Virus record (IMG/VR): IMGVR_UViG_3300041586_000126
Coordinates: 23,193-87,192 of that record
Strand: one strand, 5' to 3'
From: a virus
Length of the DNA: 64,000 nucleotides
Of the stretch, positions 50,746-60,358 are shown in pieces. The notes under the pieces are model-generated. The model was not told the origin of the DNA, searched no databases, and saw only the letters and a program-made list of their open reading frames with translations. Each line of letters begins with the position of its first letter. Within the stretch, counting starts at the first letter, position 1. The translations under genes were made by a program, and so were the position numbers.

Positions 50746-53700
50746 ATGACAAACTCATTTAAAGTAAAAAAAGGCCTCATCGTAGAAGGCTCAGGCTCTG
50801 TAATATTAGATGTACAGGGTTCACAAGGACAGCTATTCTCAGTAACAGACGACCTTACAGGAGACCTCTTTACTGTATCTGACATATCAGGAATACCTAT
50901 CCTAACCGTTAATGCTTCTGGAGATTCAACATTTGACGGAGACGTAATATTTAATGACGGTCTAAAAGATAAAGACGGTGACTTAGGAACTTCGGGTCAA
51001 GTCTTATCCTCAACAGGAACTCAACTAAACTGGGTAGCAGCAACATCCGGACCACAAGGTACAACAGGATCAACAGGATCACAAGGTACAACAGGCTCAA
51101 CTGGACTAACAGGTACTCAAGGAACAACAGGTTCAACCGGTGCAACAGGTACTCAAGGAACAACGGGTTCAACAGGAGCAACAGGTACTCAAGGTACTAC
51201 TGGAACTATAGGTGTACAAGGTACAACGGGAACAACAGGTACTCAAGGAACAACGGGTTCAACAGGAGCAACTGGTACTCAAGGTATAGCAGGTGCAACA
51301 GGTACTCAAGGAGCAACTGGTACTCAAGGAGCAACGGGTATACAAGGAACCCAAGGATCTTCGGGTGTCCAATCGGGTACTCTTAATTTTATACCTAAAT
51401 TTACATCACCAACCACTTTAGGAAATAGTTCTATTTTTGATAATGGTACTAATGTGGGTATAGGAACTACTTCTACCTTAGATAAATTTGAAATATTAGG
51501 AGATGGATTTAATTTAGGGGTTTATAGAAACCTAGATTTTAATGTATTCGGTGCAGCAGGTAGTAATATTTCTATTGGTCAATTAGTAGGTGGGGTAAAA
51601 ACTCCTGCTATTGATTTAGCTGGTTTATCCTCATCGACTGTGGATGGTCAATTTAGACTTAGAGTTAGATTTAATAATGTAATGACAGAATATTTGCGAA
51701 TCCTAGCAAATGGCAACGTAGGTATAAACCAAACCAACCCAACAGAAAGACTAGACGTAGTAGGTAACGGTAAGTTTAGCGGCAACTTATCCATAGGAAC
51801 AGCTATTGCAAACGAAAAATTACAAATATTTGAATCGGGACAATCTAGTTATAAAACATACTTAAACAAAGGCATTGGAGCCATTGTTACTTGTTATCAA
51901 TCAGAGGGTAATCCCTTTACAAAAACAACTGATTTAGCTGCTGGCTCAGATGGTACTGTTCCGTCAGAGATTAGATTTTTAACAAAGCCTAGCGGATCAT
52001 CAACAATTTTAGAACGAGCTCGTATAACACCTACAGGCAACGTCGGAATAAACCAATCAACCCCAACAGAAGTACTAGACGTAGTAGGGAACGGGAAGTT
52101 TAGCGGTACGGTTACAGCAGGCTCGGACATAAGCGCAAACGGTTTGACAGTAGGGCGTGGTGGTGGTAATATATCTACCAATACCGCTACTGGTCAAAGC
52201 GCTTTGGTTAATAACACCACAGGAGCTGTTAACACAGCAAATGGAGTAAGTGCTTTGTTCTCAAACACCACAGGAGCTTCTAACACAGCAAATGGAGCAT
52301 ATTCTTTGTTTGCAAACACAACAGGAGCTTATAACACAGCAAACGGAGCAAGTGCTTTGCGTTTAAACACAATAGGTTCTAGCAACACAGCAAATGGATA
52401 TTTTGCTTTGCTATCAAATACAACAGGAGCTGCTAACACAGCAAATGGGAGTCAAGCACTACGATTCAACACCACGGGAAATGATAACACTGCAAATGGT
52501 AGAAATGCTTTGTTATCAAACACCATAGGTTCTTCTAACACAGCAAATGGATTTAATGCTTTGTTTGCAAACACAACAGGACAGTTTAACACAGCAAATG
52601 GATCAAATGCTTTGCAAAATAATACCACAGGAGGTAATAACACTGCCAATGGATCAAATTCTTTGCAAAACAACACCACAGGAGGTGATAACACAGCAAA
52701 TGGTAGAAGTGCTTTGCAAAACAACACAACAGGAGGTAATAACACCTCAAATGGTAGAGATGCTTTGTTTTCAAACACAACAGGGGGTAGTAACACAGCA
52801 AATGGTAGAGATGCTTTGTTTTCAAACACAACAGGATTTAGCAACACAGCAAATGGATTAAGTGCTTTGCGAAATAACACAACTGGAAATGATAACACTT
52901 CAACCGGGCTTGGGGCCTTATTTACAAACACAACTGGTACTGATAATACTGCAAATGGTATATATGCTTTATATTCTAATACAGTAGGAGCTGCAAATGT
53001 CGCAGTTGGAAAAGGTTCTTTAAACTTTAATACATCAGGCAATTCTAATACGAGTATAGGAGTTAATTCTTTAAGAAATAATAATGGGGGGGGTGATAAT
53101 GTTGCTTTAGGTGTAAATGCGGGTAGAAGTGCTGTTCAATCAAATGCAAACCTAACTGTAACAAACACCTCTATTTTTATTGGTGCAAATACAAGAGCAG
53201 CAAATAATAGTGAAACAAACCAAATTGTAATAGGTAATAGTGCCGACGGTAGGGGGAGTAATAGTGTGGTGTTGGGTAATACCAGTATAACAAAAACTAC
53301 TTTAAGGGGTGATGTAGAAATTACAACATCTGGTACTGCTGGCTCACTTAAAATAAATGATAAATTCTCATTTAGTGGAGCGTCATTAGAGGCGGGTAGC
53401 GTAGTCCCATCTACCCTTAATTACACCCCAGCCGAAGGTATAAGTTCAATAACATCATTCCCAAACATAAAATCGGATTGGGAATCTAATTTTAAGTATA
53501 ACGGGCAAACTTTAACAGGTCTCACTCATGGAGAAACGATAGCAAGTGGAGAATTAGTATACCTAGCCACAGATGGAAAGTGGTATTTGGCTAAAGCTAC
53601 AAATGCTGCTGGTGAGCAATTACTAGGTATTTCCTTAAATGATACTACAACTGGTAATCCTTTTGCTGTATTATTAGATGGTATAATAATGACCATTAAT

Positions 53701-53886
53701 CACACAGACATGGGCTCAGCAGCACCAGGAAAACCTCTATATATTTCTCCTCAAGGGGGGCAAGTTACAGAGGATATCCCAACCGGTGAAGCAGAATACA
53801 TTAGGTTAATAGGACATAATATAATAGATACAGGTGATGGGGTAATCATTAGGTTTAAACCCGATAATGTATGGCTTCAATTATAA
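50746..53886 (+). CDS. Long collagen-like and solenoid-repeat tail fibre (1046 aa)
   Basis: A trimeric tail-fibre candidate in modules: an N-terminal region ([17 protein letters not shown], about 1-100); a collagen-like shaft of GTTGSTG-type triplets (about 103-208); fibre domains containing [19 protein letters not shown] and a second copy [19 protein letters not shown]; eighteen 17-residue repeats (type [17 protein letters not shown], about 486-791), comparable in style to trimeric autotransporter head repeats; and a C-terminal domain ([18 protein letters not shown] to [12 protein letters not shown]). A run of eight G lies near the last repeat. It is the longest fibre of the cluster. Confidence 0.8.
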   Translation: MTNSFKVKKGLIVEGSGSVILDVQGSQGQLFSVTDDLTGDLFTVSDISGIPILTVNASGDSTFDGDVIFNDGLKDKDGDLGTSGQVLSSTGTQLNWVAATSGPQGTTGSTGSQGTTGSTGLTGTQGTTGSTGATGTQGTTGSTGATGTQGTTGTIGVQGTTGTTGTQGTTGSTGATGTQGIAGATGTQGATGTQGATGIQGTQGSSGVQSGTLNFIPKFTSPTTLGNSSIFDNGTNVGIGTTSTLDKFEILGDGFNLGVYRNLDFNVFGAAGSNISIGQLVGGVKTPAIDLAGLSSSTVDGQFRLRVRFNNVMTEYLRILANGNVGINQTNPTERLDVVGNGKFSGNLSIGTAIANEKLQIFESGQSSYKTYLNKGIGAIVTCYQSEGNPFTKTTDLAAGSDGTVPSEIRFLTKPSGSSTILERARITPTGNVGINQSTPTEVLDVVGNGKFSGTVTAGSDISANGLTVGRGGGNISTNTATGQSALVNNTTGAVNTANGVSALFSNTTGASNTANGAYSLFANTTGAYNTANGASALRLNTIGSSNTANGYFALLSNTTGAANTANGSQALRFNTTGNDNTANGRNALLSNTIGSSNTANGFNALFANTTGQFNTANGSNALQNNTTGGNNTANGSNSLQNNTTGGDNTANGRSALQNNTTGGNNTSNGRDALFSNTTGGSNTANGRDALFSNTTGFSNTANGLSALRNNTTGNDNTSTGLGALFTNTTGTDNTANGIYALYSNTVGAANVAVGKGSLNFNTSGNSNTSIGVNSLRNNNGGGDNVALGVNAGRSAVQSNANLTVTNTSIFIGANTRAANNSETNQIVIGNSADGRGSNSVVLGNTSITKTTLRGDVEITTSGTAGSLKINDKFSFSGASLEAGSVVPSTLNYTPAEGISSITSFPNIKSDWESNFKYNGQTLTGLTHGETIASGELVYLATDGKWYLAKATNAAGEQLLGISLNDTTTGNPFAVLLDGIIMTINHTDMGSAAPGKPLYISPQGGQVTEDIPTGEAEYIRLIGHNIIDTGDGVIIRFKPDNVWLQL
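52201..53118 (+). repeat. 51-bp repeat array (18 copies)
   Basis: Eighteen in-frame 51-bp units encode 17-residue repeats with the core NTTGxxNTANG. Many neighbours share long identical stretches such as AACACAGCAAATGG. The last three copies are more diverged. The array is a clear substrate for copy-number change. Confidence 0.9.
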
Positions 53887-53890
53887 TAAA

Positions 53891-53930
53891 AACTAATAAA
53901 AACTAATAAAAACTAATAAAAACTAATAAA
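53891..53930 (+). repeat. AACTAATAAA tandem repeat
   Basis: Four perfect 10-bp units directly upstream of the ATG at 53935. The A-rich tract may serve as translation enhancer or spacer. The similar AAATAACTAAATAACT tract precedes the fibre gene at 45699. Confidence 0.85.
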
Positions 53931-53934
53931 AATT

Positions 53935-54144
53935 ATGGAACATATAGAACTAACACCCGAAGAAGAAACACAAAGATCAATATTAGCGGCATTTGATTCT
54001 GTTAATCTTATCTATAATAATCTAGAAGATCAAGAAACTCTTAACAGAAATATAGAACATTTAAAAGTTATGATGGCTAAAGATTGGTTTGTTAATGGGT
54101 TAACCACGCAACAAGCATTGGACATTAATAATTGTATTATATAA
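53935..54144 (+). CDS. Small acidic fibre-cluster protein (69 aa)
   Basis: 69 residues, acidic and helical (MEHIELTPEEETQRSILAAF). It lies between two fibre genes, behind a 10-bp repeat leader. Similar small acidic proteins next to fibre genes can be assembly chaperones; this is positional inference. Confidence 0.6.
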   Translation: MEHIELTPEEETQRSILAAFDSVNLIYNNLEDQETLNRNIEHLKVMMAKDWFVNGLTTQQALDINNCII

Positions 54145-54162
54145 TATTTAAAATATAAAATT

Positions 54163-55725
54163 ATGGCAATAAAGTGGGCGGGTATCACCCTAACTTCAGT
54201 AAGATTGGGAATTGAGAGTAGATTACAAAAGGCAGATACTATATATACTAAATTAACAACTATATCCGAAGGAAGCAACGAACATAAAATAGTAGTGTTA
54301 GACAATTCTGGAAATCTTAAATTTAGAACTAATCTATCATTAACCGGAGCAACAGGTTCCCCAGGAGCTCAAGGTATAACAGGAACTCAAGGTACTCAAG
54401 GTCCAACAGGAGCAACTGGTACAACAGAATTATTAGGCACTCAATACGTATTTGTACAAGCAAATGGGACAGACATTGAGAATGCAATAGAATTGCAAGC
54501 AGCTTATGATTTAGCAATTACAAAAATTCAAACTACGCAAGCTCTTTCTGCACCTTATGATTATGTAAACCAATCCACACCAACTACACTTGAGATTTAT
54601 GATTTTTATGGAACTTTACCTGTTTTAATTCAAGGACAATCATATACTTTTAATGTTGAAGGGGTTGATATGATAGGAGAAGTCGTTATGGGAATGGATG
54701 GTTTTGAATATACAGTTGAATTTCCGACAGCGTTTACATATAATGAAGGCGATGTTCGTGTCTACTTTTCTGAAACTACAAAATCAATCGTAATCGCAGC
54801 ACCTGGAAATTACAATTTTGAAAATGGAAATTTTATCATGGATACCGAATATGTTGATTTAGTTTCATTAGACAGCAATAGAAGCATTGTTTTTAATGGA
54901 GCAAACACCATACAAATTACAGCAAACAATGTTTTTGTAAAAGGTGTTGACGTTCAAGACAAAGAATTTAAAATTGGAAATGATTTATCAAAACTTAACG
55001 CAGAAAGTTGTACGGGTGGTAATGATTCATTCGGAAAAGGTTTAATTGTATCAGGTATATTTACTGATTGTATAGGGGGTGAATATTCTTTTGGTGGAGG
55101 GATCAGTGGTATAGCATCAGGTACGTTCATTAATTGCACGGGAGGTGGTTATTCGTTTGGTAATATGGCATCGGGTACATTTACTAATTGCACGGGAGGT
55201 GGTTATTCGTTTGGTAATATAGCATTGGGTACATTTACTAATTGCGAAGGAGGAATTTTTTCGTTTGGTAGCTTTGGTGTAGCATCGGGTACATTTACTA
55301 ATTGCACGGGAGGTGGTTATTCGTTTGGTGGCTTTGGTGTAGCATCAGGGCTTTTTTATAGCTGTGTAGCAAATGAGGGGTTTGCTGGTGGTGGTGCTGG
55401 CACAGCATCAGGTACATTTACTGATTGCAAAGGATATTCTAATGGTTTTGGCGGTAATGCTGGCACAGCATCAGGTACATTTACTAATTGTCTAGGAAAT
55501 TTCCGTTCATTTGGCGGTAATGCTGGCACAGCATCAGGTACATTTACTAATTGTACATCAGGCCCCCATTCTTTTGGTGCACCAAACGCAACCACGGGGG
55601 CTCAAGGTGTATTGTCAGGTAAGCTTTACTATTGTCGTTTGACTTCAGGAACATTTACAACTAAATCAGGTGCAGGACGCGTTGTTCTTTGCATAGACGG
55701 AAACAATAATCAAAATAATCAATAA
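54163..55725 (+). CDS. Collagen-like/solenoid tail fibre with Cys-repeat (520 aa)
   Basis: The N-terminus leads to [19 protein letters not shown], nearly the same as in the fibre at 47679, followed by a short collagen-like shaft (about 60-90). A middle domain of about 180 residues comes next, then a repeat region (about 290-475) of eight or more units like ASGTFTNCTGGGYSFG, 18-21 residues each with one Cys. This suggests a right-handed beta-helix with a stacked Cys ladder. The C-terminus is short and basic. Probably a host-range determinant. Confidence 0.75.
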   Translation: MAIKWAGITLTSVRLGIESRLQKADTIYTKLTTISEGSNEHKIVVLDNSGNLKFRTNLSLTGATGSPGAQGITGTQGTQGPTGATGTTELLGTQYVFVQANGTDIENAIELQAAYDLAITKIQTTQALSAPYDYVNQSTPTTLEIYDFYGTLPVLIQGQSYTFNVEGVDMIGEVVMGMDGFEYTVEFPTAFTYNEGDVRVYFSETTKSIVIAAPGNYNFENGNFIMDTEYVDLVSLDSNRSIVFNGANTIQITANNVFVKGVDVQDKEFKIGNDLSKLNAESCTGGNDSFGKGLIVSGIFTDCIGGEYSFGGGISGIASGTFINCTGGGYSFGNMASGTFTNCTGGGYSFGNIALGTFTNCEGGIFSFGSFGVASGTFTNCTGGGYSFGGFGVASGLFYSCVANEGFAGGGAGTASGTFTDCKGYSNGFGGNAGTASGTFTNCLGNFRSFGGNAGTASGTFTNCTSGPHSFGAPNATTGAQGVLSGKLYYCRLTSGTFTTKSGAGRVVLCIDGNNNQNNQ

Positions 55726-55730
55726 AAAAT

Positions 55731-56081
55731 ATGAAAAATTTTCAATCAACAATAGAAGGAGTTTGGATAGAGCAAATTGCGATTCAACTAACAGAAGCAG
55801 AAAAACAATTAATGGTTTCTCAAAAAGAAGGTGATGCTGTGAAAAAAGAAGCTTTGTTAAAAAGGCTTAAAAAAGAAAAAGAGAAACCAATAACATCAGA
55901 GAAGTCAGAGGCCCTAACATCTTTTTACAACGTTATCAAACCAAACCTTAAAGAAGCAGATTTGTACGAGCTAATTGCTTGTAATTTTTTAGAAGATGAC
56001 ACAATGACGTTTAGCGGTATATTAAATTACAGATTAAACGACAATCACAAGCAGCTACGTTTCAACATCACAGGTAATTAA
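55731..56081 (+). CDS. Putative fibre-assembly helper (116 aa)
   Basis: 116 residues, strongly charged and helical in the N-terminal half (EAEKQLMVSQKEGDAVKKEA). The C-terminal part (TFSGILNYRLNDNHKQLRF) is compact. It lies 5 nt after the last fibre gene, the position of tail-fibre chaperones in many phages. No chaperone family is recognised. Confidence 0.55.
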   Translation: MKNFQSTIEGVWIEQIAIQLTEAEKQLMVSQKEGDAVKKEALLKRLKKEKEKPITSEKSEALTSFYNVIKPNLKEADLYELIACNFLEDDTMTFSGILNYRLNDNHKQLRFNITGN

Positions 56082-56104
56082 TCACACAGTAAAACTAAAC
56101 AACT

Positions 56105-56224
56105 ATGGCATTTGGTAAACCTTATACAGAAGATCAGAGAACTGGACACTACATTTTAGCAAGAGTAAAGAAGGAGAAGAGGTATTTTAAAAAAACATGC
56201 TATACATCATTAATTTACCGTTAA
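56105..56224 (+). CDS. Small basic ORF (39 aa)
   Basis: MAFGKPYTEDQRTGHYILAR opens a 39-residue basic product. It lies at the end of the fibre cluster and could be a remnant of a larger gene. The next 160 nt are AT-rich and gene-free, with promoter-like TATATTGG near 56360. Confidence 0.4.
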   Translation: MAFGKPYTEDQRTGHYILARVKKEKRYFKKTCYTSLIYR

Positions 56225-56384
56225 ATATGTTATATAACTTATTTACTCTTTGTTAATAATGAAGTATGTATTTTTAGTATTATGTAAGTTATAACATTAA
56301 ATTTCCCAAAAACCCACTTAAAACATTTGGTTTTTCTAAAAACTTTTAGTATATTATATATTGGAAACAAATCTATAAGTTTTA

Positions 56385-57419
56385 ATGATAAATAATTTAG
56401 CCAAAATAGTTTTAGATAATGGTGGAATAATATCTCCACTCATAATACCTAGTGAATTAACTGGGGGGACTGGCTTGTGTAATGTATCCGTGTTTATAGA
56501 CGATAATGGAGATATATTAGCCAATATAAGACATGTTCATTACGTATTATATCACTCGGAATTTAGCCAAAACTTTTACTGTAAATGGGGGGTATTATCA
56601 TACTTAAATCCCGAAGATGATGTTCACTTAATAACTGGAAATTATTTATGTAAACTAAATAATGACACATTAGAAGTAGAAAGTTATCAAAAAGTAGATA
56701 CATCTAAAAACGATATTCCTCCCATATGGGACTTTCATGGTTTAGAAGATGCCAGAGTAATGAGATGGGCTGGTAAATTCTATATGTGTGGGGTAAGAAG
56801 AGATGTAAAGCCTAATGGTGAAGGTAGAATGGAACTTTGTGAGGTTGATTGGTATAAAAATAGTGCAATCGAATTAACTAGGGATAGGATTGAACCTCCT
56901 ACTAAAGATACTTATTTAGAAAAAAATTGGATGCCCATTACAGATTTGCCTTTTCATTTTGTTAGATGGCCAAACCCACTTGAGATAGTTAAAGTAAATT
57001 TAGAAGATAAAACCACCGAAGTGGTTACAAATGGGATTTTAAATAAGTTATCTAGTGCAACCATAGTTAATAAAGAAGAAAAATTTGAGTGTCCTTTAGG
57101 TATTAGAGGAAGTTCACAAGTAATACCTCTAGGTAATGAAGGTGATAGAATTTGCATAACACATGAGGTAGACTTTTATTTCCACCCTGGAGGACATAAA
57201 GATGCTCATTATTACCATAGATTTTTAGTTTGGGATAAGAATTGGAATTTAAAATCTATTTCTAAACAATTTAAGTTTATGGATTCTATGATAGAATTTA
57301 ATACGGGGTTAGCTATTAAAGATAATCACTTTATAATAACATATGGCTTTCAGGATAATGCGGCTTATGTTTTGAAAATGCCTGTGAGTTTATTAGATAA
57401 ATTAGAATGGGAGGAATGA
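56385..57419 (+). CDS. GH130-like beta-propeller protein
   Basis: 344 residues with the five-bladed-propeller layout of GH130 enzymes. GLEDARVMRWAGKFYM (about 119-134) matches their typical active-site blade, PIWDFHG precedes it, and MIEFNTGLAI with ITYGFQDNAAYVL lies near the C-terminus. GH130 enzymes cleave or phosphorolyse mannosides. Phage relatives often lie beside glycosyltransferases, so a glycan-editing role or a catalytically idle sugar-binding role is possible. The ATGA overlap couples it to the next gene. Confidence 0.65.
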   Translation: MINNLAKIVLDNGGIISPLIIPSELTGGTGLCNVSVFIDDNGDILANIRHVHYVLYHSEFSQNFYCKWGVLSYLNPEDDVHLITGNYLCKLNNDTLEVESYQKVDTSKNDIPPIWDFHGLEDARVMRWAGKFYMCGVRRDVKPNGEGRMELCEVDWYKNSAIELTRDRIEPPTKDTYLEKNWMPITDLPFHFVRWPNPLEIVKVNLEDKTTEVVTNGILNKLSSATIVNKEEKFECPLGIRGSSQVIPLGNEGDRICITHEVDFYFHPGGHKDAHYYHRFLVWDKNWNLKSISKQFKFMDSMIEFNTGLAIKDNHFIITYGFQDNAAYVLKMPVSLLDKLEWEE

Positions 57420-57979
57420 AAGAACTAAAAAAACAATTACATAGTTATATTCAAAACCCACAAGATGCATATGTTAATGCTAGTTTAGGAGAAGAATATG
57501 AAAAGATAGGTCAGGGGGCAACGGCTCATTCTTATTTCTTAAGAGCAGCTGAGTTATTATATGATAGTAACCCTAAAATGGCTTATACGTGTTTTTTAAA
57601 AACATGGAAACAAATAAATACTATTACAAGAAGACCTGAATTCGAAAAGGGACAACTTCAAGCTGCTATCATCTATTCCCCACATAGACCTGAAGCTTAT
57701 TATCACCTAAGTATATGGTATAGTAACAGGAAAGAATGGATGACATCGTATATGTATGCCTGTTTAGGTAAAACTAAAATACCTAATAGTTCACCTCTAC
57801 CTTATGATGTGGGATATCCCGGGGATTTTGTATTTGACTTCCAACTTGCCTTCACTGGTTGGTATATAGGTAAAAGAGAACAATCTAAATTTATATTTTT
57901 AGAGTTAGGAAAATTAGATAGTATACCACAAAATTTTAAAGAGATAATTGCTGAAAATATAAGAGATATGGGTTTGTAA
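57416..57979 (+). CDS. TPR-like protein of glycosylation cluster
   Basis: 187 residues from the ATG at 57416 (ATGA overlap); an ATG at 57407 would add three residues. Helical repeats resemble TPR units (ASLGEEYEKIGQGATAHSYF, PEAYYHLSIWYSNRKEW, MTSYMYACLGKT), as found C-terminal to GT2 domains in phage and giant-virus enzymes. The glycosyltransferase domain itself is absent. It may scaffold the GH130-like protein or a separate transferase. Confidence 0.6.
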   Translation: MKELKKQLHSYIQNPQDAYVNASLGEEYEKIGQGATAHSYFLRAAELLYDSNPKMAYTCFLKTWKQINTITRRPEFEKGQLQAAIIYSPHRPEAYYHLSIWYSNRKEWMTSYMYACLGKTKIPNSSPLPYDVGYPGDFVFDFQLAFTGWYIGKREQSKFIFLELGKLDSIPQNFKEIIAENIRDMGL

Positions 57980-58020
57980 TAGATTGTTAATATGTATTAT
58001 CACATTTAAAATATAAAGTT

Positions 58021-58494
58021 ATGAATTGGATATACAAAAACAAAGAATTTACTACCCTTAATGATGGAGATTTTGGGTTTGTATACAAGATAACTCACAC
58101 ACCTACAGGCAAAATATATATTGGTAGAAAAAACTTTTTTACTCAACGCAATAAAAGATTGGGTAAGAAAGAACTAGAAATATTAAAAGAAGAAAGAAAA
58201 TCTCTAAAAACAAGAGGAAAACTACCTTCTAAAAAACTAGTAATTGAGGAATCAGATTGGAAAACCTACTGTGGGTCTAATAAAATACTTATTAAATTTA
58301 TAAAAGAAGAAGGCAAACACAATTTCACAAAAGAAATACTTGAGTTTGCTTTTAATAAAAAACACCTAACCTATTTGGAAACAAAATATCTTTTTAAATT
58401 AGAGGTCTTAGAGACACCAAATTCATATTGGAATGATAACATAGCGGGTCGTATGTTTACTAGTGATTTTATTGGTATATATCATACTTTTTAA
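58021..58494 (+). CDS. GIY-YIG-like endonuclease
   Basis: 157 residues. FGFVYKITHTPTGKIYIGRKN (about 18-38, split FVYKITHTPTG and KIYIGRKN) is a GIY-YIG N-terminal motif with VYK and YIG. The later LTYLETKYLF supplies the expected catalytic Glu, and the YCGSN block in between fits phage Seg-like or homing enzymes. There is no flanking intron. It may be a free-standing homing nuclease inserted between the glycan genes and the replication genes. Confidence 0.75.
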   Translation: MNWIYKNKEFTTLNDGDFGFVYKITHTPTGKIYIGRKNFFTQRNKRLGKKELEILKEERKSLKTRGKLPSKKLVIEESDWKTYCGSNKILIKFIKEEGKHNFTKEILEFAFNKKHLTYLETKYLFKLEVLETPNSYWNDNIAGRMFTSDFIGIYHTF

Positions 58495-58566
58495 GCAACA
58501 TGTTAGATATAACTAGGCTAAGCCAAAAAGGAGTTATATATTATCATAAACAACAACACTTAAAGC

Positions 58567-59502
58567 ATGATTAACCATTTATTAGTCACATTAGTTAATT
58601 CAATATTGGGTACTGGTAAAAAGACTGCTAGGGGTAATATGGCTTATAATTGTCCTTATTGCAGTCACCATAAGCCCAAACTAGAAATTAACTTTTCTGA
58701 AAATACCGATGGAAATAATCCTTGGCATTGTTGGGTATGTGGAAAAAAAGGCAAATCAATTAGCTTGTTATTTAGACAAGCGGGAGCATCACAAGATAAA
58801 ATTAATGAAGCTAAAACACTAAGTAAAGAAGTAAACTACATAAACTACCATGAAAAGGTAGATCCCCTACACGTTATTATGCCTGAGGAATATATTAGTT
58901 TACACAATGTTGATCTTAATGATATCATGGCACGACATGCTCTTTCATATTTAAATAATAGAAATGTAGATAAGTATGATATACTTAAGTATAATATAGG
59001 TTATTGTAAAACAGGGTTTTATAAAAACATGATAATAATTCCTACCTATGATGTAGATGGTAAATTAAATTACTTTATTGCTCGCTCATTTGAAAAAGAC
59101 CCATACGTTAACTACAGAAACCCTCAGGTGTCAAGGGATATTATACCTAATGAACATATGATTAATTGGAATGTACCTATTATATTGTGTGAAGGGTTAT
59201 TTGATGCCCTAGCCATAAAAAGAAATGTAATTCCCTTATTAGGGAAAAACATACAGAATAACTTAATGAAAAAAATAGTAACATCAGTAGTAGATAAAAT
59301 TTACATAGCATTAGATAAAGACGCAATAAAACAAGCCTTAAAATTCTGTGAAAAATTAATGGCAGAAGGTAAAGAAGTTTATCTTGTAGACATGCAAGAT
59401 AAGGACCCAAGCGATTTAGGCTTTAAGGGTTTTACAAAATTAATTCAAAAAACCCTTCCATTAACTTACTATGATTTAATGGAACAAAAACTATCAATAT
59501 GA
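58567..59502 (+). CDS. DNA primase (zinc finger + TOPRIM)
   Basis: 311 residues. An N-terminal zinc-binding domain contains C29-x2-C32 and C55-x2-C58. The catalytic TOPRIM domain follows, with CEGLFDAL (E209-G210) and ALDKDAI (DKD around 250-252), then DKDPSDLG near the C-terminus. It makes RNA primers for lagging-strand synthesis, together with a helicase not in view. It is shorter than T4 gp61. A 24-residue ORF (58500-58574) overlaps the start and could be a leader peptide. The stop overlaps the next ATG. Confidence 0.85.
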   Translation: MINHLLVTLVNSILGTGKKTARGNMAYNCPYCSHHKPKLEINFSENTDGNNPWHCWVCGKKGKSISLLFRQAGASQDKINEAKTLSKEVNYINYHEKVDPLHVIMPEEYISLHNVDLNDIMARHALSYLNNRNVDKYDILKYNIGYCKTGFYKNMIIIPTYDVDGKLNYFIARSFEKDPYVNYRNPQVSRDIIPNEHMINWNVPIILCEGLFDALAIKRNVIPLLGKNIQNNLMKKIVTSVVDKIYIALDKDAIKQALKFCEKLMAEGKEVYLVDMQDKDPSDLGFKGFTKLIQKTLPLTYYDLMEQKLSI

Positions 59503-60278
59503 TAAAAAAATCGTACAAAAGATTACTAGAAATATCAAGTGATTACCAACAAGTTACAATGCCTGATTCTAGATATTATAGACGTAACAGTAAATATTAT
59601 CCTTCTGTAACCCATGTTTTAAGTTTTTACCCTAAAGGTAAGTATTTTGAAGATTGGCTTAAAAAAGTAGGATATAGTGCTGAGTGGATTGTTAAAAAAG
59701 CAGCTGAAGAAGGTACCCTAGTTCATGAAATGATTGAAGAGTGGCTGAGTGGTAAAGAAATTTCATTTTTAAAAGAAAATGGTAACCCTAAGATGCCTGC
59801 TCATGTTTGGCAAATGTTTCTTAGATTTGTTGACTTTTGGGAAACCTATAACCCAACCCTAATAGAGGCGGAAGTCCACCTATTCTCAGACATCCTCCAA
59901 ATAGCAGGAACATGTGACTTAGTATGTGAGTTGGAATTTAATGGTAAAACCGAACGTTGGATTATTGACTTTAAAACATCAAACCACTTACAAACAACAT
60001 ACGATTTACAAGGAGCGGTATATGCTCAGTGTTACGAAGAATGTTTTGGTAAGAAAATTGATCGTGTAGGGATTTTATGGTTAAAGTCTAAATCTAGAGG
60101 TGAAGATAAATCAGGAAAACGTTTAAAGGGTAAAAATTGGGAGGTATATGAATCACCTCGCACTCAAAAAGAAAATTTAGATATATTTAACCATGTTAAG
60201 GCCTTATTTCATTTAGAAAACCCAAAATTAACACCTTATACTTCAACATTTCAAACTACCTCTAAAAGAAAAGCATAA
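59499..60278 (+). CDS. PD-(D/E)XK exonuclease-like protein
   Basis: 259 residues with the RecB-type nuclease order: GTLVHEMIEEW (about 72-82), the acidic strand LIEAEVHLF (E125), GTCDLVCEL (D140), IIDFKTS (D157-x-K159), then YDLQGAVYAQCYE (about 168-180). All expected metal-ligand residues appear present. Such proteins process DNA ends in recombination or degrade host DNA. The ATGA overlap with the primase gene supports a replication/recombination role. Confidence 0.85.
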   Translation: MIKKSYKRLLEISSDYQQVTMPDSRYYRRNSKYYPSVTHVLSFYPKGKYFEDWLKKVGYSAEWIVKKAAEEGTLVHEMIEEWLSGKEISFLKENGNPKMPAHVWQMFLRFVDFWETYNPTLIEAEVHLFSDILQIAGTCDLVCELEFNGKTERWIIDFKTSNHLQTTYDLQGAVYAQCYEECFGKKIDRVGILWLKSKSRGEDKSGKRLKGKNWEVYESPRTQKENLDIFNHVKALFHLENPKLTPYTSTFQTTSKRKA

Positions 60279-60306
60279 TTAATAAAAGATTTATACGTAC
60301 AAAGTA

Positions 60307-60358
60307 GGCTGCCGCAGGCAGCCTTCGTATATTTACACATAATAAAAAAATAAAGGTT
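60307..60358 (+). promoter_or_regulatory. Class I promoter with perfect GGCTGCC hairpin
   Basis: GGCTGCC-GCA-GGCAGCC (60307-60323) is a perfect 7-bp inverted repeat directly abutting TTCGTATATTTACAC (60324-60338). The leader ATAATAAAAAAATAAAGGTT ends at the ATG 60359. The hairpin could be the upstream terminator or an operator covering the -33 site. Confidence 0.85.

Noticed and set aside
52452-53042. A 196-residue minus-strand ORF
   Set aside because: It is the antisense shadow of the 51-bp repeat array in the fibre gene. Its Pro/Val/Phe-rich repeats mirror the sense repeats, and it has no start context.
43396-56081. A diversity-generating retroelement acting on the fibre or LamG-like genes
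   Set aside because: No reverse transcriptase gene and no template/variable repeat pair with adenine-biased changes was seen. The repeats are in-frame module or tandem duplications.
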